Assembly: GCF_000685015.1 (NCBI RefSeq) | Contig: NZ_BAYA01000054.1 | Location: forward strand, 1-34,648 | DNA length: 34,648 nucleotides | Source: Paraburkholderia bannensis NBRC 103871 | Lineage (GTDB): Bacteria; Pseudomonadota; Gammaproteobacteria; Burkholderiales; Burkholderiaceae | Reading direction: 5' to 3' | Part shown: piece by piece, positions 1 to 8,600 of the stretch | Position numbering within the stretch: the first letter of the stretch is position 1 | Layout of the letters: every line of letters starts with the position of its first letter | Notes under the pieces: generated by a model | What the model saw: only the letters and a program-made list of their open reading frames with translations | What the model was told of the DNA's origin: nothing | Databases searched by the model: none | Program-made: the position numbers and the translations under genes

Positions 1-7
1 CTGGCGT

Positions 8-30
8 TTACGTGCGCGAAAAGCACGTAA
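8..30. repeat. Perfect inverted repeat near the left edge
   Basis: Arms TTACGTGC (8-15) and GCACGTAA (23-30) pair perfectly around a 7-base loop. It could be the terminator hairpin of a gene left of the window, although no T tract follows, or an operator for the small gene that starts at 164. Nothing else is recognisable in positions 1-163. Confidence 0.4.
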
Positions 31-163
31 CACCCCTCCGCAGTCATCAAATCCCTCTCGCCATATCGCGCACGTTTCACGCACATTGCTGCGCCGCAAA
101 CTATCATGAGTTTTGCAACGCCGATTCCACACGCGTGAGCTCAACACTCAAAAGAGGTGCGCC

Positions 164-418
164 ATGGCCGAACTGCTGCTCGGAAACGTCGAAGAAGATA
201 CGCCCGACGAGGAAATCAACGCCTTTTTGCAGAAGTACGGCTTCCCGCCATACGATGAAATTCAGCGCATCGAGGGGGCAGGGCGTCCTGCAGCTCTGCT
301 GAAATACACCCATCTCACCGACGATTTCCTGCGCTCGCTACAGCCGCGCATCCACAACATCTTCTGGCACAACCGCACGATCAGCGCGCAGGTTGTCCCG
401 GTACGCGAAGAAGACTGA
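164..418 (+). CDS. Small RRM-like putative RNA-binding protein (84 aa)
   Basis: The start at 164 is preferred over an upstream in-frame ATG at 113 because AAAGAGGTG lies just upstream and homologous-looking sequence begins with M-A-E-L-L-L-G-N-V. The order of elements is a beta strand (LLLGNV), a helix (TPDEEINAFLQKYG), a strand (YDEIQRIEG), a strand (RPAALLKYT), a helix (DDFLRSLQPRI) and a final strand (RTISAQVVPV). This beta-alpha-beta-beta-alpha-beta order matches an RNA recognition motif with degenerate RNP signatures. Proteins of this type and size are common in Burkholderia and uncharacterised. RNA binding is inferred from the fold pattern only. The gene stands alone and ends at a strong hairpin. 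A second RRM-like small protein lies at 22377-22652. Confidence 0.75.
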   Translation: MAELLLGNVEEDTPDEEINAFLQKYGFPPYDEIQRIEGAGRPAALLKYTHLTDDFLRSLQPRIHNIFWHNRTISAQVVPVREED

Positions 419-447
419 TCGGCGCAAGATAGCCAAAGAACATCCAA

Positions 448-474
448 CGGCGCCCGGCCTGAGACCGGGCGCCG
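448..474. terminator. Hairpin terminator between convergent genes
   Basis: A perfect 10-bp GC-rich stem (CGGCGCCCGG, 448-457, and CCGGGCGCCG, 465-474) encloses a 7-base loop and is followed by a short T-containing stretch. It lies between the RRM-like gene, ending at 418, and the convergent polygalacturonase, ending at 482. It could terminate transcription from both sides. Confidence 0.75.
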
Positions 475-481
475 CTTTGCG

Positions 482-2548
482 TTAACCGACCAGCGAAGTG
501 TTGTATGTCGTCCCGCCAATCACCACGTTACTCAGCGCAATCGCGTTTACGTTATTCACGTAAATCGGCCCCGGATTCGTCGCCGTAGCCGTGCCGCTGC
601 ACACCGGCGTCCCCAGATTGCAGTTCGATATTGTTACTCCGCTGATGGGCAGAACAGTCGGCGTCGGCGCCGGGCCGTTGTAGTCAGCGGCAACTGGGCC
701 TTGCGCAACGATTGCCTGGAAGCACGAAGCAGTGCTGCTTCCCGAGGTCACATTGCTGGCCGTCACGTTCGAGATATTGATGTTCTTCACGACCGGCGGA
801 CTGATGCGCACGGCGTCCCCGGCAGGGCTGTAGTCGCAATCGAAGGTGATGAGGCCGCCTTGCGATGCGGCCGGATTCGAACCCGAAGAACTCGTCGTCC
901 CAACCGGCACCGACGCCGTAACCGGACTGCCCGCGATCATGTTGTTCGAGCCATATCCCTTGCCGACGAGCGTCACGCCATTCGGCAGCGTCACGCCATC
1001 GATCCAGACGTTCTGCACCGCGCCGCCGCGATTCATGTTGGTCTTGATGCGAATGGCGATATTCAGCGGATTGGTGGCCCAGTTCTCATTGAGCATGTTG
1101 AGATTGCGCGCATAGATATTCTGGACTCCTGCGCTCATCTCGCTGCCCAGCGTGAGGCCGCCGTGGCCGCTGTTCATCGTGCAGTTTTGGATCACGTGAT
1201 TCTGCGCCGGCCCATATTCGATATCGAGTGCCTTGCCCGATTTGATCGCGATGCAGTCGTCACCGGTGTTGAACTTCACGCCGTCAGCGAGCACGTAATT
1301 GCAGGCATCGGGATCGAAGCCATCGTTATTCGGCCCAATGCTGTCCGCGAAAACCCCTTGAATCACGACGTTTTTGCAGTCGGTCGGATGGTGCTGCCAG
1401 AACGGCGTGTTCTGCGTGTGATAGTTCTGCATCAGCACATTGGTGCAGCCGATGAACTCCACCATGCAAGGCCGCAAATAGTGTCCGTTGCCGAAAATCC
1501 GCTGCTCGACCGCCACGCCCAACTCGGCTAGCGCGGGCAAATAGTTCTGGTCTTGCGCCCACGAGGTGCCCGCATCGAGCAGCGGCAGCAGCGTGGCCGC
1601 TTCCGGATTCGTGATCGCCGAACTGCTCAGCGACGTGAGCGCTGCATTGTTCGGATTCGCATAAGCCTGCGACGGCGTGGACGAACTCGCGCAACCATAC
1701 GCGCCATTCGTGCCCTTGAACGTCCACCAGCAGAACGACGGCGTCGTGCCGTTCGCCTGCGCGGGCGTCATCGACTGACCGTTGAGGATCGACGTATCGT
1801 CTTCCCCGGTCAGGCCGATGTTCTGCTGCTGGTAAGCGTAGACCGGCGAGCCGAAGTTCAGGCAATCGTTGGCCTGCCAGCGCGTCCAGTAGAGGTCGCC
1901 GTTTGCTGTCGCGTGCGGGCCGCCGATCGCATAGTCGCTGGGATTCGGGCTGAAATAGATCGTGCAGTTGGCGCTCAGATGGAAATTGACGTTACTGAGC
2001 AGCACGATCGGGCCGCCGCAGTACCAGTTGCCTGCGGGCACCACCACGCGGCCGCCGCCTGCCGCGTTGGCGGCAACAATCGCGTTATTGAATGCCGCGC
2101 GCGAGTCGTATGTCGTGCCCGTGAGGGACGACGACACCATTTGCTCCGCGCCGGGGCTCGTGGGCGACGCACTCTGGCCGAGCCACGGAATCGCCGGACT
2201 CCAGGCGCTCGCGGCGACGACTTGCGAAGTGAGGGGCGTCGCGCCGTAGGCCGTGACGACAAAGTCCACCGCGCGGAACATCGAAGGCGTGATCCCCTGC
2301 AGTGCGTCGATGATCTGCTGGGCCGCGCCGGTGGATCCCCAGATCGGGTCGACCGAAACCGGCGTCGCCGCGCCGCCAGCGGCGCTTGCGGTTGAATCGG
2401 GATTGCCGCCGCACCCGGGCAAGCTGCCTAGCAAGGTCGCGCCCGCCGTGGCGCCTGCGAAAGCCATGAAGCAGCGGCGTCCTGGTGAGGCTGGCGCGCC
2501 GGTGGATCGGATCGATTTGAAGCGCGTGTCGTTCTTCTGCGTTGTCAT
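482..2548 (-). CDS. GH28 polygalacturonase-like pectinase, Tat-exported probable lipoprotein
   Basis: A glycoside hydrolase family 28 protein of 688 aa that would hydrolyse alpha-1,4-galacturonan (pectin). All family signatures are visible: N-N-D-G-F-D-P-D (407-414), G-D-D (429-431), G-H-G (461-463) and R-I-K (500-502), which are the catalytic aspartates, histidine and substrate-binding residues of the right-handed beta-helix. The N terminus has a twin-arginine motif (R24-R25-C-F-M) followed by a hydrophobic stretch ending in L-P-G-C46, a plausible lipobox, so export of a folded protein and lipid anchoring are inferred. It is longer than typical GH28 enzymes because of an N-terminal extension and a large insert at about residues 255-355. 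The start is supported by AGGAGG 8 bases upstream. It is monocistronic. A dyad overlaps its promoter. Confidence 0.9.
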   Translation of the reverse strand: MTTQKNDTRFKSIRSTGAPASPGRRCFMAFAGATAGATLLGSLPGCGGNPDSTASAAGGAATPVSVDPIWGSTGAAQQIIDALQGITPSMFRAVDFVVTAYGATPLTSQVVAASAWSPAIPWLGQSASPTSPGAEQMVSSSLTGTTYDSRAAFNNAIVAANAAGGGRVVVPAGNWYCGGPIVLLSNVNFHLSANCTIYFSPNPSDYAIGGPHATANGDLYWTRWQANDCLNFGSPVYAYQQQNIGLTGEDDTSILNGQSMTPAQANGTTPSFCWWTFKGTNGAYGCASSSTPSQAYANPNNAALTSLSSSAITNPEAATLLPLLDAGTSWAQDQNYLPALAELGVAVEQRIFGNGHYLRPCMVEFIGCTNVLMQNYHTQNTPFWQHHPTDCKNVVIQGVFADSIGPNNDGFDPDACNYVLADGVKFNTGDDCIAIKSGKALDIEYGPAQNHVIQNCTMNSGHGGLTLGSEMSAGVQNIYARNLNMLNENWATNPLNIAIRIKTNMNRGGAVQNVWIDGVTLPNGVTLVGKGYGSNNMIAGSPVTASVPVGTTSSSGSNPAASQGGLITFDCDYSPAGDAVRISPPVVKNINISNVTASNVTSGSSTASCFQAIVAQGPVAADYNGPAPTPTVLPISGVTISNCNLGTPVCSGTATATNPGPIYVNNVNAIALSNVVIGGTTYNTSLVG

Positions 2549-2637
2549 GGATGACGCCTCCTGTTTGTCTCGCTGATGGATTTGTTGTTCTTTGCCGTCT
2601 GCGCGGCGGCCATTGCAAGCGGCCGATTGGGACAGGA

Positions 2638-2667
2638 ATTGTTGTTAGACAAGATATGGCTTGTCAA
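2638..2667 (-). promoter_or_regulatory. Polygalacturonase promoter with overlapping dyad operator
   Basis: On the minus strand TTGACA (2667-2662) is followed after 18 bases by AACAAT (2643-2638), a plausible sigma-70 promoter about 90 bases upstream of the pectinase start. A perfect dyad, GACAAG-N6-CTTGTC (2648-2665), covers the -35 edge and the spacer, the usual position for a repressor. A second partial copy of ACAAGTC occurs near 2730. The binding protein is unknown; an IclR, GntR or LacI type regulator responding to pectin breakdown products is possible. Confidence 0.5.
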
Positions 2668-3066
2668 GCTACATGAGCCAGGTAGTCACCCTGATATGAC
2701 AACTTGATGGACGATATAGGACAAGTCACGCACGATGAATCCGTCAGGCAAACCGACATAACGAATCAGCGAGCAGGCGCAATACGTATTTTTTACGTAT
2801 TAATGAGGGGTTCTCAAACCGATCCGGTAATTAATGGATTTGGTAATTCGGATAAGCATTATGCATATTTTTAATTAGAAAAAATGCGAAGCCGTCATGT
2901 TGCTAAAACACCTTTTAGGGTAGTATTCGACCCTGCCGTAATTAGCCGAAGGCGGGGATTTAATACGTTGCACGGCGAATAACGGCCACGCTCTCAGCCA
3001 GACAGGGAGCGTGTGTGCAAGAAATTGCAAGAGAAGACCAATATCAATTCCAGGGCGTTCGATCCC
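2668..3066. other. AT-rich divergent intergenic region upstream of the macroglobulin operon
   Basis: This gap is markedly AT-rich compared with the surrounding genes and should hold the promoter of the yfa-type operon. It contains a perfect inverted repeat (arms AATACGTA 2781-2788 and TACGTATT 2794-2801 around five T), two direct GGTAATT copies near 2826 and 2842, and a small AGGGT/ACCCT hairpin (2917-2934). TTGGTA (2840-2845) and CATATT (2864-2869) with an 18-base spacer form a weak promoter candidate. No coding potential was recognised. Confidence 0.4.
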
Positions 3067-4953
3067 ATGAAGTTAACGCGCAAAAAGGCCGCGATAACCG
3101 CTGCGGTTTTAATCGTTGCGCTGGTCGCCATTCAGGCGATTTGGCGACCATTCGGCGGCAAAGGGGCATTCCGCTCTCACGAAGCCGCATTTGATATTCG
3201 ATATCCCGACGCCATCATCGACAGCGCCGCGCTTTCGCGATTGCCGCGCGACATGATTCGGGTGCCGTTGCTGCATACCTTGCTCACGCGCGATTTCGTC
3301 GACTATTACGAATCGAATGCCGCACGCCTTTCCGCCGAAGGTGCGGTGCGCCGTCTTGCCTTCGAACACGATCTCGACTGGCGCGACGAGCTGATCAAGC
3401 GCGTCTTCGACGAACCCTCGCGCGTCCTGCTGTGGCGCTCGCCCGATGGCCGCCTTGGCTACTGGGTCATGACCATGCGTCGCAATGGCCTCGCGAAGCT
3501 GATGCAGGCCGTCGGCAACGTCGCAGCGGGCGACACGCAACTGAGCCAGGCGGGCACGCTCTCGGGTGGCGTGCCTGTGTACGCGTTGAAACTCGCGGTC
3601 GGTCACACGCTGCTGTTCGCCGCAAAGGGCGAGCGCCTCGTCGTGATGTCGGAACCCGGCATCCTGCTCGACGCGGACGGCAAGACCATCGGCGACCGCG
3701 CTTCGGCGCTCGGCAAGATGCTCGACGATGGCGGCGCGGACGCGCTGCACGCCTATCGTCTCGACGACGCGCCCGCAGAAGTGAGCGGCCACCGCCTGAT
3801 CGTCTCGGTCAACTATCTGTCGTTCGGTTATCAGGCCTTTTTCGCGGGCGTGAACGCCTTGCGCTTCGATTTCGCGGCTTCTGGCAATAGCGCGGGCAAC
3901 AGCGCAGGCAAGAACGCCGACCAGCCAGACGCGAGCGGCACATGGAGCACGGCGGCACTGATCGATCCGGCGCACCTGCCGCAGCACTGGGACAGCGCCG
4001 ATCTCTGGCGCGCGCTGCCCGCCAACGCGGCCGCCTGCGCTAGCCTGCCAGTGGACTGGAACGACGCCGCCGACCTGTTCGACAAGCTCGGCGACGGCGA
4101 ACAGGCCGCGTCGAAGATCGTGCGCGAAAGCTTTGCGGGGCCGGCAGGCGTGTGCTGGTATGCGAAGTCGACGCTCGTCGCGCCGGTCTTCGTCGCGCGT
4201 CTCAAGCCGCAGGCCGTGCAGGATCCGACGCAACTTGCGGCGATCAAGACCGCGCTCGCGAGCGCGTTCGGCGATGCCATCGGCGCGTATGAAGCGAAGG
4301 CGGGTAACGAAGCCGGTTATCGCCGTCTGCCCGTGAAGACGAGCGAGCCGTCCGCCGGCGTCACGCTCTGGACGCGCCCGGTGAGCGCGCGTTCGGGCAC
4401 GGCGCAAAGCGCGGGCTCGTCCTACGCCGCGCAGTTGTCCGCGCCGCGCTACTTCCCGGTCACGCTCGCGCTCGCGCACGGCTACGTGGTGTTCTCGCCC
4501 GACGCGCGTCTCGTGGACGACACGCTTGCCGTGCTCGACAAGCGTTATCCGGCCATCGCCGATACGCTCGCGCCGCAGCGCCTCGCGACCACGGTGGTGT
4601 CGGTCACGCCAGGCACGTCGGCCGCGCTCGTCGAGCGCGAGGCCGGCCGTGCGTTGCCCGCCGACCAGGAAGCCGTGTTCCGCAACGCCGCACGCACGCA
4701 TCTGCTGCCGAAGCTGCACGCCGTCGCCAGCTACCCGCCGTTCGCGCTGAGCTTGCCGGATTCGCTGCCTTCGTCGCTGGGCTGGGTGCCGGTCGAATGG
4801 CATTTCGAAGCGCGGGCGAGCGCATCGCCGCGCGGTGACGCGGCGGCGGGGCGCCCGCTCGGCGCAGGCCCGAAGACTACGGATGACGACGCCGCAACCG
4901 CGACATCGACCGCGGACGAGCAGCCGGCCCAGCCCGGCACGAGCGGCGACTGA
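3067..4953 (+). CDS. yfaA: DUF2138 family protein (YfaA-like), first gene of the alpha-2-macroglobulin operon
   Basis: A protein of 628 aa anchored by one N-terminal membrane segment (about residues 7-25) after a basic start, with the rest predicted to be periplasmic. The family is assigned from remembered DUF2138 features: the R-D-M-I-R-V-P-L-L stretch near residue 60, an F-E-H-D-L-D-W block, and W-R-S-P-D-G-R-L-G-Y-W. Gene order matches E. coli yfaA-yfaT-yfaS-yfaQ-yfaP. The C-terminal 45 residues are Ala/Ser/Asp-rich and look disordered. A GTG at 3013 with AGGGAG upstream is an alternative start adding 18 residues; 3067 is chosen because it places the signal anchor at the N terminus. No catalytic motif was recognised. 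It is probably a membrane-side partner of the macroglobulin, and the next gene begins 2 bases downstream. Confidence 0.8.
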   Translation: MKLTRKKAAITAAVLIVALVAIQAIWRPFGGKGAFRSHEAAFDIRYPDAIIDSAALSRLPRDMIRVPLLHTLLTRDFVDYYESNAARLSAEGAVRRLAFEHDLDWRDELIKRVFDEPSRVLLWRSPDGRLGYWVMTMRRNGLAKLMQAVGNVAAGDTQLSQAGTLSGGVPVYALKLAVGHTLLFAAKGERLVVMSEPGILLDADGKTIGDRASALGKMLDDGGADALHAYRLDDAPAEVSGHRLIVSVNYLSFGYQAFFAGVNALRFDFAASGNSAGNSAGKNADQPDASGTWSTAALIDPAHLPQHWDSADLWRALPANAAACASLPVDWNDAADLFDKLGDGEQAASKIVRESFAGPAGVCWYAKSTLVAPVFVARLKPQAVQDPTQLAAIKTALASAFGDAIGAYEAKAGNEAGYRRLPVKTSEPSAGVTLWTRPVSARSGTAQSAGSSYAAQLSAPRYFPVTLALAHGYVVFSPDARLVDDTLAVLDKRYPAIADTLAPQRLATTVVSVTPGTSAALVEREAGRALPADQEAVFRNAARTHLLPKLHAVASYPPFALSLPDSLPSSLGWVPVEWHFEARASASPRGDAAAGRPLGAGPKTTDDDAATATSTADEQPAQPGTSGD

Positions 4954-4955
4954 CC

Positions 4956-5633
4956 ATGCGCCGCCGGTTTCTCCTGAGCAGCGCGGCCGCGCTTGGCATC
5001 GCGCTCGCGCGCCCCGCGATCGCGCTCATGCCGACCCAGGCCGCGCCCGATCCCGATGCGCTCACGCCCGAGCAGTCGGCGATCTTCCGCGCGTGGTTCG
5101 TGCGCATCGTCGATCAGCAGATGCGGCGCGGGCCCACGCCGCGCTGGACGCAACGCGACTGCGCGGGGCTCGTGCGCTTCGCCGCCATGGAAGCGCTGCG
5201 CGAGCATGACGCGCGCTGGCTCAAGGCCAACGGCATGAACGGCGTCGCCGATGCGAGCCGCCTGCCGCCCGAGCTGCAACTGAGCGAGCCGCAGCGCACG
5301 CTTGCCAACCGCTGGACGCGCATCGACGGCAGCGTGGGCGCCTACGCCTCGGCCATCGCGCTCATCCAGCGCAACAGCCGCTTCGTCTCGCGCGACGTCA
5401 ACCAGGCGCTGCCGGGCGACCTGTTGTTCTTCGATCAAGGCGACGACCAGCACCTGATGATCTGGCTCGATCGCTATATCGCTTATCACACGGGCACCGT
5501 CACGCCGACCGACAGTGGTCTGCGCGCCGTCGCCGTTTCCGACCTGATGCAATGGAAAGATTCCCGCTGGCAGCCGTTCGACGGCAATCCGAACTTCGTC
5601 GGTGTGTTTCGTTTCGCGTTCCTGACGCCATGA
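4956..5633 (+). CDS. yfaT: DUF1175 family protein (YfaT-like) with NlpC/P60-like cysteine hydrolase layout
   Basis: A protein of 225 aa with an N-terminal M-R-R-R-F-L-L-S-S motif and hydrophobic stretch resembling a Tat signal. The middle carries R-D-C69-A-G-L-V-R-F. Later come L-P-G-D-L-L-F-F (152-159), then H166 in D-Q-H-L-M-I-W-L, and H178 in Y-H-T-G. This is the order and spacing of NlpC/P60 papain-like peptidoglycan hydrolases: D-C-S-G-L-V, then P-G-D-L-x-F, then H-V-x-I-Y. A Cys/His endopeptidase or amidase acting on cell-wall peptides is therefore inferred, although the family is formally of unknown function. It lies 2 bases after the DUF2138 gene, and its stop overlaps the macroglobulin start (ATGA), which implies translational coupling. 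Confidence 0.8.
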   Translation: MRRRFLLSSAAALGIALARPAIALMPTQAAPDPDALTPEQSAIFRAWFVRIVDQQMRRGPTPRWTQRDCAGLVRFAAMEALREHDARWLKANGMNGVADASRLPPELQLSEPQRTLANRWTRIDGSVGAYASAIALIQRNSRFVSRDVNQALPGDLLFFDQGDDQHLMIWLDRYIAYHTGTVTPTDSGLRAVAVSDLMQWKDSRWQPFDGNPNFVGVFRFAFLTP

Positions 5634-8600
5634 GTGCCGCCATGCAACGACTGCTTGTCGCCATGCTTTCTTTCGTGATGTTTTTCTCGCGCGCGCCGAA
5701 AATTTCCGATCGGAAAAATCGCGCACGCGCTTCGACTCATGTCGCCGCTTCGTTCGCAACGTTCAGCGCCGCATGCGCGCTGCTGCTCGGCGCGGGCCTT
5801 ACCCCCGCCTGGGCCGACGACGATCCCGCGCAGCAGAACATCGACGCCAATGCCACGCTGGGCGCGCCGAACCCAAGCGGCTATGACGGCCAGGTCGTGC
5901 AAGGCCAGCCGTTCTTCCTGCTTTCCGATGCGAGCTACGGCAGCAACCAGCTCGCGCAGGTGCGCCTGGAAGCGCCGGGCCGCGAATTCCAGTCGGAACT
6001 CGAAGGCTATGGCGGCGCGGATATCGTCGTCTACAAGGTGCCGAATCCGCTCGCGTTCCTGAAGGCGCAGAAGAACCTGCATCGCCTGAACATCAAGCCA
6101 AACTACCAGGGCGAAGGGCTCGCGAACACGCTCGCGTATCTGTGGGATCGCTGGTTGAGCGATGCGCGCCGCGCGTGGCAGCGCGTGCTGTCGTTCGCGA
6201 CGCGCAGCAAGGTCACCGAAGCGAAGCCCGAGTTCAAGCTTGGCGACCAGGTGAGCGCGCCGACGCATTTCGAACCCGAATCGCACTTCGCGCCGCTGCG
6301 CGGCTATGACCTCGTGACGCGCTTCCGCTATCCGATCTGGAACGCGAAGACGATCCAGCCGCCCAAGGGCGTGAACCTGGCGGGCAGCAGCAGCAACTTC
6401 ATCGAAGCATCGTCGGGCAACGTGATGATCCCGGTCGGCAAGCTGCAACCGGGCCTCTATCTCGTCGAGGCGATGATCGGAAACTATCGTGCGCATACGC
6501 TGCTGTTCGTCTCCGATACGGTCGCCGTCGTGAAGGCCTCGTCGAATGGCCTGCTCGTATGGACGACGCGCCGCGACAACGGCAAGCCGGTGCCCAATAC
6601 CGAAGTGAACTGGACGGACGGCGTGGGCGTGCTGCAAAGCGGATCGACCGGCGCGGACGGCGCGCTCGTGCTCGACCACGTCTCGCCGGAGCGCAGCTAT
6701 GTGATCGGCAGCGATCCGCAGGGCGGGGTTTTCGTATCGGAAAACTTCTACTACGACAGCGAGATCTACAACACCAAGATCTATTCGGTTACCGACCGGC
6801 CGCTGTATCGCCCCGGCGATACGGTGCACGTGAAGTTCATCGGCCGCACTTTCCAGAGCGCGAACCAGTCGACGGCGCCCGCCGCCGCGCAGCTCAAGCT
6901 CGACGTGATCGACCCGAACGGCGCGCCCATCGCGACGCGCAACGTGGATTTCGCATCGGAAACAGGCGGCGAAACCACCTTTACGCTGCCGTCCACCGCG
7001 CAAGGCGGCGGCTACACGCTGCGCTTCGACTACAACGGCGACAGCTACGGCGGCGCATTCCGCGTGGCCGAATACGTGAAGCCGCACTTCGACGTCAATC
7101 TCACGATGGACAAGTCCGACTACGCGACCGGCGACACGCCCAAGGGCAAGATCGCGCTGCGCTATCCGGACGGCAAGCCGGTGAAGAACGGCAAGGTGTC
7201 GGTGACGCTGCGCGCGCAGAAAGTGGCGATCGTCGATGGCGAGTTGAACTACTCGGGCCTGTTCCCGGTGAAGCTCGAACAGCAGGAGCTGGAAACCGAC
7301 AGCGACGGCAACGCCACGCTTACGCTGCCTGCCGCGAAGGAACCGAGCCGCTACGCGCTCACGCTGTTCGCGCAGGACGGCGCGGCGTATCGCGTGCGTG
7401 TGTCGCGCGAAGTGCTGATCGCGCGTGGCGCGACGCCGTATCGCCTGAGCACGGCGAAGTCGTTCTCGCAGCCGCACGAGCGCGTGACGTTCTCGCTCGC
7501 GGCGCTGGCCAACAGCAATAGCAGCAATAGCAGCAGTAGCAATAGCAGCAGCGCGCCGACGGCGCACAAGCCCGCGAAGTGGGAGTGGACGCGCCTCGAA
7601 TCGCAGACGAAGTCCGAAGGTACGCTGCCTGCACCGGGCGCCGATGGCCGCGTGAGCTTCCCGTTGCAATTCGACGAACCTGGCTCGTACATGCTTTCGG
7701 TGAAGGACGATGCGGGCAACCTGCTCGCGGCAGCCAGCCACTGGGTTGCGGGCGACGGCCTCAAGGCGATTCCGGGCAGCGTCGAGATCGTGTTCGACCG
7801 CGACCGCTACCAGATCGGCGATACGGCCGAGGCGCTCATCACCTTTCCCTACCCGGTGGACGACGCGCTGCTCACGCTTGAGCGCGACAGCGTGGAGGCG
7901 CGCGCACTGCTCTCGAAGGGCGCGGACTGGCTGAGCCTCACGCGTGTCGCGCCGACGCAATGGAAAGCGCGCATCAAGGTCGGCCCGGAATTCGCGCCGA
8001 ACATGACGTTCTCGGTGCTCTACGTGCACGACGGCGAATACGTGTTCCAGAACGCGGGCATCGTGGTCGCGAAACCGTCGATCGACCTGAGCGTGAAGAG
8101 CGACAAGCCGGTGTACCAGCCCGGCGAGACCGTCACGCTCGATCTCGGCAGCGCGCTGGCCGGCAAGCCCTTGCCTGCACACCTGACCGTGAGCGTGGTC
8201 GACGAAATGGTCTACGTGCTGCAGCCGGAGATCGCGCCGAACATCTCGGACTTCTTCTATCACCCGCGCCGCAACAACGTGCGCACGACGTCGAGCCTGT
8301 CGTTCATCACCTATGACCTGGCGTTGTCGGCGATGCGCGGCGCGCCTGGCGGCCCGCAGCGCGGCCAGTACAACGAGCGCGGCGTGAAGGTGCTGGAGCG
8401 TCCGCGTCGCGACGACATCGACACGGCCGCCTGGCAAGCCGATCTGCAAACCGATGCGAACGGCCACGCCCGCATGACCTTCCGCATGCCGGATGCGCTC
8501 GCGCGCTGGCGCGTGACGGTGCGTGCGATCTCGGCGGACGGCACGGTCGGCCAGCGCACCGCCTATGTGCGTTCGGACAAGCCGCTCTACCTGAAGTGGA

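Noticed and set aside
3109..4803. Long minus-strand frame opposite the DUF2138 gene
   Set aside because: Shadow frame with Arg-rich low-information sequence and no ribosome site.
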